From Galdieria partita (lineage: Eukaryota; Rhodophyta; Bangiophyceae; Galdieriales; Galdieriaceae): DNA of 64,000 nucleotides. A program made the position numbers and the translations under genes. Below the pieces are notes generated by a model. The model had not been told where the DNA came from. It did no database searches and worked only from the letters and a program-made list of their open reading frames with translations. The stretch's first letter is position 1, and each line of letters starts with the position of its first letter. Of the stretch, positions 11,178-20,892 are shown piece after piece. The stretch is from assembly GCA_025991245.1 (NCBI GenBank), contig BQMJ01000068.1, forward strand, positions 62,001 to 126,000. Reading direction: 5' to 3'.

Positions 11178-12611
11178 TTACTTGTCTTCGATGAAAAAAA
11201 CCAAATGCGGTCCTTGATCTATTTCACGGAGTTTCCAATGGCCATCTTTTGTATAGTCAAAATGACGTTTAGGAAAGTTACAAACGAGACATATCTTATC
11301 AATATCAATGCCACGAATATCTAACCAGTCAAAGACTTGCCGAATCGTATTCTCCTTTCTAAACCGTCTCTCTATTCGACTACCATCCGAATGTCTAATA
11401 GCTATAGTTACTGTATCGCTATCTCCTTTAATTGGCTCCTCTTCTATCTCTTGTAACTTCAACTGCCTTCGTCTTTCTAAGCGCTCTCTTTCCAACTCGG
11501 CTTCTTGTTTCTCTCGTTCTAAACGAGCTTCTTCTTCCTTACGAGCTGCTTCCTCTTGTGCAACCGCTTCAAGTCTCGCTCTGTCTTCTTCTATAGCTCG
11601 TTGAAAAGCAACATCTTGTTCTTCACGAATTTGCCTTGTTTCTAATTGACGCTGTTGTTCCAATCGTGCACTGTTCAATATTTCCCCATGTCTCTCCAAA
11701 GTTTGTACAAGAAACTCTGTCAACTCATCACTCTCCATGGCACCTTGTTTCGATTCCAAAACTTGCGCATTTCGTCTTCCTTGAGCAACAGTCACAATCG
11801 CAATAAACGGAAAATCTGTGGCGCGAAAAGAAACCTGCAAATGGCGTCCTTCTGCACTGTCCAAGGAACACGCCCAAAAAATAAAGTTTTCGTTAATAAA
11901 CCCAACAAGTTGTTCATTCGTCAATACATCCCTGCAAAAGTCTGGAGTTAAATAATGACGGTCCGCATGTAAATACACCAGAACAAACTACAACTTTGAG
12001 AAAGCACGCAAACGCATGGATAAACGTCGACCTACCTTGAACTGTTGCTTCGCATAATTCAACGCATCTAAGAAACAGCCCTGGAAGAATGTAGGGTGAA
12101 TGCTTCCATATTCACTTTCGAACTGCTGTGCAAACTCTCTTGCTGCTCTACGGGCAACTTCGATACGAGGTCGACTCACTGAACGAGGACCAACGAATAA
12201 TAAACGCAACAACGAAGCTGCAGCCTTAAGTAACGCTCTCAAAGGAGCCAAAAAGAACGATATTGTCATTTGAAATAAAGTGGATGGGCGTGAGCTCGAC
12301 GAAGTGGTATGAACACCAGTCTGTGAAATCACACCAACGCCTGCTTCTTGTTGTGACCTTATCGAATCATTTTGCAACCCATTTTGCGAACTACTGGAAG
12401 GTCTAGTTACCGGAAAAGACTCTCCGCTGATATGTAGGTCAACTGCACGTTCAAGGTTCCAGCCCACGCTTTCCAATCTATCAACCGCTTCTTCCACAGA
12501 TTGACAACGCGTCACACTCATAAAAGTCTCTACAAACTCTTTTTTATCCTGTGGAAGGCTGTCTAACAAGGCAGTATTTGCTTCTGTTTCCAGGTTTTCA
12601 CCTCCACTCAT
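11178..12611 (-). CDS. FAF2: FAF2/UBXD8-like UBX-domain protein
   Basis: Exon 1 is 12611-12036 and exon 2 is 11987-11178, joined in phase 0 by a 48-nt intron; 461 residues. Order: UBA-like domain (about 17-60, ...SVEEAVDRLESVGWNLERAVDLH), a hydrophobic stretch (about 112-138) that in UBXD8 forms an ER/lipid-droplet hairpin, a UAS thioredoxin-like domain (LVYLHADRHYLTPDFCRDVL...), a long charged coiled coil (EEARLEREKQEAELERERLE), and a C-terminal UBX domain (TVTIAIRHSDGSRIERRF...IRQVFDWLDIRG). The family recruits p97/CDC48 to the ER for ERAD and lipid-droplet protein turnover. All domains are present, so function is probably conserved. Confidence 0.88.
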
Positions 12612-12794
12612 TTATTCGCCTGTTCCAAGGACACCCAATCCAATGTTCCAAAGATGACTCTAAAATAGACCAAGCACAAGTATTTAATTTCTACTTGTCA
12701 ACTTGTGAGAATTCGTTTCAACTAATCATTTCGGGTCAGACAGTAAAAGATATGCAAAGCACAGGTATTCAAATCTGCTTTCTATAAGAACTTA

Positions 12795-12842
12795 ATTTCA
12801 AGTTTCTTGTACAGGCTTTTCATTTCAAGTTTCTTGTACAGG
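12795..12842. repeat. Direct repeat, two 21-bp copies
   Basis: ATTTCAAGTTTCTTGTACAGG occurs at 12795-12815 and again, identical, at 12822-12842, with a 6-bp spacer. It lies 177-224 bp upstream of the GME start. Confidence 0.95.
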
Positions 12843-12936
12843 AATCAGTGACAGATTTTCGATAGTTACAGTGATCGACTAACAAAAAACAAATACTGCA
12901 AGTACAACGCAGTTGACGCAAAAGAAAAAATTATTC

Positions 12937-12949
12937 TTTGGCGCCAAAA
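12937..12949. promoter_or_regulatory. E2F-like palindrome TTTGGCGCCAAAA
   Basis: A perfect palindromic form of the E2F/DP site (TTTSSCGC on both strands), 70 bp upstream of the GME start codon. The same GGCGCC core with flanking T/A tracts recurs in three other intergenic regions of this window. Confidence 0.5.
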
Positions 12950-13018
12950 TGCTCTATTTGCCTCTTATTTGAGAAATTGCGGATTGGTGATCAGAGAAGA
13001 ATTGGTGGCTTGGTAAGA

Positions 13019-14245
13019 ATGAGCACGGCGAAGGAACAAAAGCAGTTGCGTGTTCTAGTTACAGGTAACAGATGGAGTACTTTCTCACTCCACGTTTTAA
13101 TTATTCTTCGTTTGAATAGGAGCTGGAGGCTTTATTGGCTCCCATCTTGCTAAGAAGTTGAAAGAAAAAGGCCAATATGTTATTGCGGCGGACTGGAAAG
13201 AAAATGAGTACTTTCAACAGGAAGATTTTTGTGACGAATTTTTACTTGTAGACCTTCGAGAACTCCAAAATTGTCTGAAAGCTTCTAAGGTGAGTAGTTG
13301 GAATTCAAAACAGCTTCTCGATAGTTGATTCTTAGCATAGGACTGCGACCATGTTTACAATCTGGCTGCAGACATGGGTGGCATGGGTTTTATCCAATCA
13401 AATCATTCCGTTATTTTGTACAATAATACCATGATTTCTTTTAACATGCTAGAAGCAGCTAGAAGAAACAATGTGAAGAGATACTTCTATGCTTCTTCTG
13501 CTTGCATATATCCAGAAAACAAGCAACTAGATCCCAAGAATCCTGGACTGAAAGAGTCGGACGCGTGGCCGGCACAACCACAGGTATTTTGTTTGTAGTA
13601 TTCTTTTGACGAGGTCAACCAAGTTGTTTCTAGGACGCTTATGGATTGGAAAAGCTTGCATCAGAAGAAATGGCTATCCATTATGGTAGGGACTTTAAGA
13701 TGGAGACGAGAATTGGAAGGTTTCACAACATCTATGGACCCTATGGTACCTGGAAAGGTGGACGTGAGAAAGCACCAGCGGCATTTTGTCGCAAATGTAT
13801 TGTTTCTGATACGGAGTTTGAAATGTGGGGAGATGGAGAACAGACTCGCTCGTTTTGCTACATTGATGACGCTGTTGAAGGAGTCATTCGCTTAATGGAA
13901 TCTGATTTTGCTGAACCTTTGAACATCGGTTCGGAAGAAATGATATCTATGAATGACATGGCTAAGCTTATAATGACATTTGAAAACAAGGATTTAAAAA
14001 TCAAGCATATTCCTGGTCCTGAAGGTGTTCGAGGAAGAAATAGCAATAATGACCTTTGCAGGAGAGTTCTTGGATGGGAACCTCAAATTAATCTTGCGCA
14101 AGGTCTGAAAAAGACATATTTCTGGATAAAGAGTCAAATTGAGGAAGAAATTGCTCAAGGGAAAAAGAATGACGAATACAAAACCTCAAAAGTTGTGCCT
14201 ACTCATTCTCCAACAGACTCAGTCGCAGCTAAACGCCGCGATTAG
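13019..14245 (+). CDS. GME: GDP-mannose 3,5-epimerase
   Basis: Extended short-chain dehydrogenase/reductase that converts GDP-D-mannose to GDP-L-galactose, an entry step to ascorbate and to galactose-containing polysaccharides. Exons 13019-13064, 13120-13289, 13341-13583 and 13634-14245 give 356 residues. Visible: the NAD-binding LVTGAGGFIGSHLAKKL (Rossmann glycines), the family-specific NLAADMGGMGFIQSNHS, YASSACIYPENKQ, the catalytic YGLEKLASEE Tyr/Lys pair, and RFHNIYGPYGTWKGGREKAP. The start at 13019 follows a purine-rich stretch. The in-frame extension upstream lacks an ATG and is not family-like. The last 15 residues (HSPTDSVAAKRRD) are extra. Confidence 0.95.
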
Positions 14246-15196
14246 AATTAGGTTTAAAACATATATTTTCCAGGGAACAGTGGAATGATTGTCCAATATT
14301 GCAGTTCGAATAAAGCTTTGTTGATTTTGCTTTTTTTGGGAGTTGTACGGTTATCTTGGACAATGTTTGATCTCCGACAAGTATCATTCTTTGTAAGTTG
14401 AAACTTGCGTAGTTTCATTTAGAATACTTATAGTTGGTAAGGGTCTTGAGATATCCATAACAATCTAAATGTCTTTTGCTGGCAATTGCGTTAGTTTCTC
14501 TTACGACGTAATTTTACTAGACACAACCTTTCAATTCTCCTCTCTTCCAGCGTTACTTTGGCCTCCATTGAGGTGGTTCGGAAAGAGATTTCATCAACGC
14601 TCCCTCCAATCAGCATGCGGCGACAGACGATTTGGCGCAAATTGTGTTTTCTGTGTTCGTCGTAGCGTTGGCGTGTTTGTTTCTTTTTACTTTGAATCGT
14701 TTCATATCTTTCCTTATATAGAAACACTAGTTGGCTGTATTTTGTTTCTGTGTTCTGTTTCAGTGTTCGGTTCACTGTAAGCAAGTGAAGTTGTTACTTT
14801 GGTTGAGCGACTTGTCAAGTGGCCGGTGGAAGTATACCGGTCGTGGGGATGTTTGGTTTCCTATGCTCTCGAAACTGATTGTTTTTGCCGCTGTACGTAA
14901 TTTTGTTAGTTTTACAACTATAAGAAAACTTCCTCCTCCACTTATACCTGAAGAAGACTGAAGTCCTTTTTCGTGACACTACAGCAATCAAGTTTCTTGT
15001 TCCTTTGAATATCACTCAGTCTTGATAGAAAATCAAAAGATTAAGAAACATAGCGTTCGTTTGTGGTAGTTTTCTTTATATTGGTTGTTTTTTCCATTTT
15101 GTTAGAGCCAGTAACTCAAAACGACAAATTGGCTTCAAGAGTTGTGCGTTTAGTGGCCGTAGAGAGTTGTGTAGGTTCCATCCCAAGTTGTTAAAT
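14246..15196. other. 951-bp interval between GME and ODC, possibly holding a small spliced gene
   Basis: Mostly unassigned. From 14287 an ATG opens a signal-peptide-like frame (MIVQYCSSNKALLILLFLGV...) running to a GTAAGT donor at about 14395. A later frame ending at 14961 reads SSGRWKYTGRGDVWFP...LPPPLIPEED and stops cleanly. I could not connect the two with confident splice sites. TTTGGCGCAAAT at 14631-14642 resembles an E2F site. The rest looks non-coding. Confidence 0.35.
14763..14961 (+). CDS. Possible last exon of a small unrecognised protein
   Basis: After a TTTCAG acceptor the frame reads CSVHCKQVKLLLWLSDLSSG..., then WKYTGRGDVWFPMLSKLIVF, and ends KLPPPLIPEED plus stop. It has a hydrophobic helix and a proline-rich acidic tail. 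An upstream exon starting at 14287 is plausible but the joining exon is unclear. No family is recognised; it could be chance open frame. Confidence 0.25.
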
Positions 15197-16744
15197 ATGA
15201 CGGTAGAAGGTCAGCAGTTTTACCCAAATTCATCTATCTCAAGCCAGTTTGAAGTATTACCCTCTGATATCTCAGAAGTTAACGAGGTCTATTCCGGACA
15301 AAGTAGGCAAGTCTCACAAGTACTCAGTGATCCTCATTGGTTTGAAAATTATTCCTGCAATGTGGTCTCTAGCAGTTTTACTGACAATCTCTGCCATGAA
15401 GGCACAAGAACCAGTGATTCTCATCAAGACAGACAAGGGATAAATTTCTCAGATGAAGGGAGCGCCAGGGAACAGTTGAACAGACCAACTAGTGGATACT
15501 CTGTTGTCAAGCCAAGCTGTTCCAAAACAGTGGAAAGTTTTTTGAGAAATTTGCCAAGTAAAATCTATCGGGTTACACCAGGAACCGATTTGGAGTGGAT
15601 AGCCAATAAGTTTGTACGTCTGGGAGAAGAACAAGCTTTTTACCTTATCGATCTTGGAGTTGTGGAGAAGAAGTATATGGAATTTGTTCGTCTGCTTCCT
15701 CGTGTCCGCCCATATTTTGCAGTCAAATGCAATCCAGATCCAGTAATTGTACGTTTGCTTGCAGAACTTGGCTGCAACTTTGATTGCGCATCCAAAGCGG
15801 AAATCAAACTTGTGAGTGCATCGGGAGTGTCCGGTGATCGAATTATCTATGCGAATCCTTGTAAGCCTCAAAATCATCTTTCATATGCAATAGAAAAGGG
15901 AGTTACTTTGGTTACCTTTGATAATCGAGATGAACTGTACAAGCTACATCAACTTGGCCCCCATATTCGAGCCGTATTACGTATTGCGACGGAAGATGAG
16001 GATGCCTTGTGTCCATTGAGCTCCAAGTTTGGAGCATTTATGGAAGAAGTTCCTAGTCTTTTGAATATTGCAGAGACACTTGATGTACGTGTTGTAGGAG
16101 TAGCCTTTCATGTTGGTTCAGGATGTCGTTGTGTGAAATCGTATATTTCTTCCATTGAGAATGCACGTCGAGTTTTTGATATTGCAAGAAGTATGGGGTT
16201 ACCTCCCTTGACAGTTTTAGATATTGGTGGTGGTTTTCCTGGTTTTGACGGTGAGTCTCCTATAACTTTTGAAGAAATTGCACAAGGAATTCGAGGACAT
16301 TTGGACAGACTATTTCCGGAAGAGGAACAAGTTGAAATTATTGCTGAACCTGGTCGATATTTTGTTGGTTCTAGTCATACTTTGATGACTCGAGTGAACG
16401 GACGTCGTCATCGATTGCGTGGAGAAGAATCAGGTTCAAGGGAAGATTGTGTGGACTATTATATAGATGATGGTGTTTATGGTTCTTTTAGAGATGTTTT
16501 GACTCTTGGCATTACTTTTTATCCCAATTGCTTTCCTCAGTGTGCCAATCGACCCATACTGAAGAGTACTATTTTTGGTCCAACATGTGACTCTATCGAT
16601 TGTATCATTCGTGATTATCCTTTACGGGAATTGAATGTTGGAGATTGGATTTATTTCAAGGACATGGGTGCCTACACCATCAGTTTGGCAAGTAGCTTTA
16701 ATGGATTCCATAAACCGTCTTGCAAATATATCTATGGCACGTAA
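15197..16744 (+). CDS. ODC: Ornithine decarboxylase
   Basis: PLP-dependent group IV decarboxylase that makes putrescine from ornithine, the first committed polyamine step. Intronless, 515 residues. Visible: the PLP-lysine motif YFAVKCNPDPVIVRLLAELG, the barrel motif DCASKAEI, FHVGSGC, the phosphate-binding glycines in LDIGGGFPG, EPGRYFVGSS, and the active-site Cys/Asp loop FGPTCDSID. I start at the ATG at 15197; the upstream frame has only a TTG. About 115 residues rich in Ser, Gln and Asn precede the conserved core, roughly 80-90 more than in animal or fungal ODC. This could be a regulatory tail or a targeting region. Confidence 0.93.
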   Translation: MTVEGQQFYPNSSISSQFEVLPSDISEVNEVYSGQSRQVSQVLSDPHWFENYSCNVVSSSFTDNLCHEGTRTSDSHQDRQGINFSDEGSAREQLNRPTSGYSVVKPSCSKTVESFLRNLPSKIYRVTPGTDLEWIANKFVRLGEEQAFYLIDLGVVEKKYMEFVRLLPRVRPYFAVKCNPDPVIVRLLAELGCNFDCASKAEIKLVSASGVSGDRIIYANPCKPQNHLSYAIEKGVTLVTFDNRDELYKLHQLGPHIRAVLRIATEDEDALCPLSSKFGAFMEEVPSLLNIAETLDVRVVGVAFHVGSGCRCVKSYISSIENARRVFDIARSMGLPPLTVLDIGGGFPGFDGESPITFEEIAQGIRGHLDRLFPEEEQVEIIAEPGRYFVGSSHTLMTRVNGRRHRLRGEESGSREDCVDYYIDDGVYGSFRDVLTLGITFYPNCFPQCANRPILKSTIFGPTCDSIDCIIRDYPLRELNVGDWIYFKDMGAYTISLASSFNGFHKPSCKYIYGT

Positions 16745-16892
16745 TTGAATTCTTATGGAGGAGAATCCGTCCGTACTTCATTCATATGTTGTGTTTCTCG
16801 TGTAGTGTTATTCTATTTGTGTCGTCGAATAAATGGAAAATATTTTTGTCAAACTTGAGACCTCTCATCCCATTTGCAGTCATTCTAAGTAA

Positions 16893-17949
16893 TCAATCCG
16901 GCGGCTTCCATGAATGTGTCCACATTTCTTTTCGCTTATCCATCCATTGCCTTCTATATTGTTGTAGTATTGCAGCACATTCTTCTAACAGCAAGTTCAC
17001 TACATAATGATCTACCTCTCCACTTGTCTTTGGAACATTTTGTGTTATTCCACTTTCATCACAAAATAACAAAGACTCTTCATTCATTTTATTCTCATCT
17101 GTCTGAGTACTTGAACCTACTTGCTTCCATTCACTCTTCGCCAACGAAACAAGTGAAGCTGCGTCCACTCGCAACTCGGATAACGATAGAATACCTAACC
17201 ATTGACTCAACTTTTTCTTAGATTGATCCAAAGACTTTCTAAAATACGAAGGCTGTTGAACAGAAAAATTGACAGGTTGAATAGTCATCGTGTTTCCTCC
17301 GTGTGACTGATCCAACGTAGCATATTGACTCGTATCACTGTCTTCCACATCTACACTATTCTGTGACAGTATCTTGTGAGAATCTATTCCTTGTATTCTG
17401 TCAGTACTAGTCAATGTAGTAGGATGACTTGCACTTGATGTAGTCTGTCCCTTGAAAGCACCCTCTTGTGAAGAACTTGTACCCAATCCACTCACTCGGA
17501 CGTTGTGCAATTCCAAAGAGCCTTCAAAGTTTTTACATCCCGAACACTTACATAGTTCTGAGCAAAGAACTCCACTTTGAAAACATTCGCAATATTTCTT
17601 GAGACAAGCTGTTTTTCGACAGTTGCAACCCTTGTTGTGCTTGACAACCAGTCCTCCCTAGATACAAAAAGTAAAAGACTATACCTTTCTTAGAAACGAG
17701 GAATCATACCGAGTCTCTAAAAGTAGCGACCTTAGGTTGAAAGGCATCTGGATTCTTCTCCAACACCGATTTTACCGCTGCTTCTCTCTCCACTTGGTGT
17801 TGTTCGTTATTATAACATCCAACACAAATACAGTGACGACCACAATACACGCCAGAATTGAAACAGTCACAATACATTTTGAGACACTTGCTTTTACCAC
17901 ATTTGCAACCTTTGACGATATCTATCTTGGTCGAACTATTTTCTTCCAT
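16893..17949 (-). CDS. TSO1/LIN54-type CXC (CRC) DNA-binding protein
   Basis: Exon 1 is 17949-17710 and exon 2 is 17657-16893, phase 0; 334 residues. It has two Cys-rich CXC repeats. The first (about residues 14-50) contains [19 protein letters not shown]. The second (about 89-125) contains [19 protein letters not shown]. They are joined by the conserved NPDAFQPK linker (RNPxAFxPK in the family). This is the tesmin/TSO1/LIN54 arrangement, which binds TTTGAA/CHR-type promoter elements; LIN54 is the DNA-binding subunit of MuvB/DREAM in animals. The remaining 200 residues are Ser/Gln-rich with a short C-terminal helical region. A cell-cycle gene-control role is inferred from the family. Confidence 0.9.
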
Positions 17950-18107
17950 ATTACTCTGTTATAGAGAAAAACCAAGCGTTGTTCAAAGTAGCCGTTGACA
18001 CAACTAGTTATCGGAATAACAAAGACTAGATACTTTTTCGATACCAACCAATCTCTCTTTGAGAATCTTCAAAGATAGGAAAAGTTACAACTTTTTGCAT
18101 TGGGGTG

Positions 18108-18486
18108 ATGTTGGAATCGTTGGGAAGAGCTGCACAAAAGCTATTTGATAAAACTTTGGGAAAAAGAAAAGTTTTAGAAAGTACCAAGTTTTTCATATAC
18201 TTTGCGTTTCCTGCTGGAATGGTTTATTTCTTTGGGTCAGGTCGTTACGGATTGTTGGATAAGTTTATTGAAAGGGTAAGAACCTCGACGGTACTTTTGT
18301 TTCTGTTCTTACATCTTCGCAACTTTTTAGCATCCTTATATTGTATATCCTCCTGAAGCACCAAGAATTGATCACGACCAACTGAGGTTGGAGCTGAAAG
18401 AGATGAGAAGACAAAAGGAAAAGCAAGCCTTAGAGGGGAACAAAAATGAAGCAAACAATCCCAGCTTATCTAGCTCCTTGAGATAA
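18108..18486 (+). CDS. PET100: PET100-like cytochrome c oxidase assembly factor
   Basis: Exons 18108-18275 and 18331-18486, phase 0; 107 residues. A short basic N-terminus precedes one hydrophobic segment (STKFFIYFAFPAGMVYFFG, about 25-43), then the PET100 hallmark YIVYPPEAPRI directly across the intron, and a charged Lys/Arg/Glu tail. In yeast and animals PET100 is an inner mitochondrial membrane chaperone needed for complex IV assembly. Size and layout fit the family. Confidence 0.82.
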
Positions 18487-18636
18487 TATTCTATTTCTTC
18501 TTGTTCATACAACTTATATAAATACTATTTGTGTAAACTGAACAACTCTGCAATTCACGAATATGTCTAATTGGGATTCAAATTACTCCAATTGGTTCGC
18601 ACCGATAGTCTTGATGGATATAGATATGTACAACTC

Positions 18637-19062
18637 TTATTCTGACAACTTTGTCCACTTCCATCTTCCTTCCAAAGGTGTCTCTGTCACAGGATCAAAA
18701 TTCCACCTTGCTCTAAAACGTTGCACTTTCTTTTCTTGGATTTGACTCCAAAGTTGTAACAATTCCTCATGATACGACTTTTGATCCTCCTCTTCATCCC
18801 TTAACGGGACTTGATACAACAGAGATTTTCGATATTCTTCTCCTTCAGGAAATAATAACCTACGTACCCTCCTCAACCACAGATTATGGATTCGTTCTGA
18901 ATAATTCTTCTTTCTTTTGTTGATACCTCGACTGCTGTTCTTGATACTATTCTCGGGTTGTTTGTGATAGTTTACCGATTCCTCGCTTGTATCTTTTACG
19001 CAACAATGATGAAAATCCGCACTAGAACTTTCCTGTGAACTCTTACAACTTGTATGTGACAT
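18637..19062 (-). CDS. KRP: Kip-related (ICK/KRP) cyclin-dependent kinase inhibitor
   Basis: Intronless, 141 residues, starting at the ATG at 19062 (MSHTSCKSS...). The frame extends upstream only from a TTG. The C-terminus reads KKVQRFRARWNFDPVTETPL followed by EGRWKWTKL. This matches the C-terminal CDI motif of plant KRP/ICK proteins (F..KYNFD...D.PL.GRY.W..L), which binds CDK-cyclin and blocks the kinase. The rest is Ser-rich then basic, possibly with nuclear targeting (NKRKKN). A TTTTTTGGCGCCATTTT element lies about 130-145 bp upstream, which fits the known control of KRP/CIP genes by E2F. No other family explains the C-terminal motif better. Confidence 0.75.
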   Translation of the reverse strand: MSHTSCKSSQESSSADFHHCCVKDTSEESVNYHKQPENSIKNSSRGINKRKKNYSERIHNLWLRRVRRLLFPEGEEYRKSLLYQVPLRDEEEDQKSYHEELLQLWSQIQEKKVQRFRARWNFDPVTETPLEGRWKWTKLSE

Positions 19063-19191
19063 GATAGACTTTATAGTGAGACGATCGTTCAACTGCAGTC
19101 TTGCAACTTCCACACGAGTCCGTGCGGGCGTTATTTGTGGTAGAAAACTCAATGAATGCGTCGTTAGTGGAAAGTTCCAGAATTTCTCTTC

Positions 19192-19207
19192 TTTTTTGGC
19201 GCCATTT
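19192..19207. promoter_or_regulatory. E2F-like GGCGCC element upstream of KRP
   Basis: TTTTTTGGCGCCATTT in the 186-bp space between the TBL1 stop and the KRP start, about 130 bp upstream of the KRP ATG. It shares the palindromic GGCGCC core and T-tract with the sites at 12937, 28519 and 53925. Confidence 0.45.
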
Positions 19208-19248
19208 TACGTGGCATTTTTTCCTTTATTTGCGTTGATTTCATTCTT

Positions 19249-20833
19249 TTACATGCGAAAGTCTAAAACACAAACAGTATTACTTGATAAACAAGCTGCG
19301 ATTTGGTCACCATTTGGACTCCAACAAACCTCAAAGATACCTCCATCTGCTCTAAAAGAGCGTACAACTCTACCTTCTCGGATACTCCAAACGTGTACAT
19401 ATTTATCCAAAGAACCAGAAGCAATATATTCTCCATCCGGGGAAAAGGAAACGGAATATACTGGCTCAGTATGCTTCGATAAAGTCCACTGACAAATACC
19501 AGACTGAATATCCCACAACTTGACTGTATGGTCAAAAGATGCACTAGCTAGTAACAAGGCCTTGTTAGGATTCTCCGTACCCGGACCACTTGGACTCCAA
19601 CGAACAGAGTAAACATCCCTAGCATGTTCACGAAAATCATAAAGACAACTGGTAGGTTGACCATTGACTTGTCGACTCTCTAAACTCCAAACTTTCACAG
19701 TTCGATCATCTGAACATGATGCCAACATGCTACCACTAGGGTCCCATCTCACAGTATTGATTTCATCTTCGTGACCGTGAAAAACTCTCAGTGGAGAGTC
19801 TTCATCCACTCTACAAACATAAATTGTCTTGTCTGTAGAACATGAAGCAAAACTAGTGTCATCACGCCAATCCACATCCAAAGTTGGACCAGTATGAAAT
19901 GAAAATCGCTTCAAAAGACGATCTAAATAATACATTCTGAAAGCTATCAAAATAGTAAGAAACCAATGCTTACTTTGCGTAACATCATATACTGCACAGG
20001 TCTTATCGACGCTACCACTTAACAAAAAGTTTCCTCGGCGATTCCACTCTACTGCAAAAATAGGCCCAGTGTGAGTTTCCACTGCACTATGAAGTTGCCC
20101 TTCTGCGTTCCATAATCTAACCTGTCCATCATAACACCCAGTAGCCAATAGAGTGCCATCTCCGTTCCATTCCAAGGCAGTCACATCCTTATCTTGCAAG
20201 GGAGGCGAACCATGTTTCAGTTCGATGGAATCGACTGTTCCTTCCATAGCCCCTTTGGAGTTTCCGGAAACTCTCCATAGACGAACCGTAGCATCCGCAG
20301 AACCAGAAGCAAGCAAAGGCTTCTTGGGATGCCACGCACAAGTAAATACTTCTCTCTGATGTCCCGTCAAGATGGTCACTTCAGCTTCAGTAAATTCTGT
20401 TTCGGAGCCTTTCGAAGGTTCTTCTCCACTGGATGCGTTTGGTACACGCTTTCGATTTGCTAAAGCTTTGTGTGCTTCCAATAAGGAGACGTGTCCGTTG
20501 GTAACATACTCACTACCCTATGAAAAGTCACGGAAACACTTTGTATAACAACAAGATGCCCTACCGAGCTAATATTAAGTTTGCTTTCTATCTGAACATA
20601 ACTTATGCCTCGTTGGAGAAATGAGATGAGAGCACCAGGTGGTATGAGAGAGCTATCTATGGTGGTCTTGTTGATATGACTCTCATAACCAAAAGCAAAG
20701 GCAGTATGTATATATCCTATAGTTCTTATCGTGTCAAAACAACAGCAAAGAAGTGATGGAGAGACTCACCAGACTCTTGAAGATAACGGAATATGAGATA
20801 GTTTACCTCTTCCGTAGTAAGAATGTTACTCAT
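19249..20833 (-). CDS. TBL1: TBL1/TBLR1-like LisH-WD40 protein
   Basis: Exons 20833-20770, 20716-20565, 20517-19974 and 19922-19249; 477 residues. The first exons encode the LisH domain (EEVNYLIFRYLQESGYIHTA) and the F-box-like region (PPGALISFLQRGISYVQIES). About eight WD40 repeats follow (GHQREVFTCAWHPKKPLLAS ... HEDEINTVRWDPSGSMLASC ... WSIREGRVVRSF). TBL1/TBLR1/Ebi are subunits of NCoR/SMRT-HDAC3-type corepressors and E3 adaptors. The third intron (19923-19973, 51 nt) has a length divisible by three and no stop, so a naive translation would read through it. The start lies 59 bp from the divergent SNU114 start. Confidence 0.93.
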
Positions 20834-20892
20834 CAGCACTCAACGCCCCTCTCAATGGTTCTATAGAATTGTTGGGTGGCAAGAGTTAGAAT
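20834..20892. promoter_or_regulatory. 59-bp bidirectional promoter region (TBL1 / SNU114)
   Basis: Only 59 bp separate the two divergent start codons, so both 5' UTRs and any core promoter elements must fit here or overlap the opposite gene. No clear TATA box is visible. Confidence 0.6.

Larger units (their letters stand above)
12612..13018. other. 407-bp divergent intergenic region (FAF2-like / GME)
   Basis: Holds the promoters of both genes, a 21-bp direct repeat (12795-12842) and a perfect TTTGGCGCCAAA palindrome at 12937-12948. There is no convincing coding sequence: the open frame running into GME from 12938 begins with TTG, not ATG. Confidence 0.6.

Noticed and set aside
12938-13018. 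N-terminal extension of GME in the same frame (APKCSICLLFEK...)
   Set aside because: Begins at TTG, not ATG, and overlaps the GGCGCC palindrome. GME proteins start close to the MSTAKEQKQLRVLVTG position.
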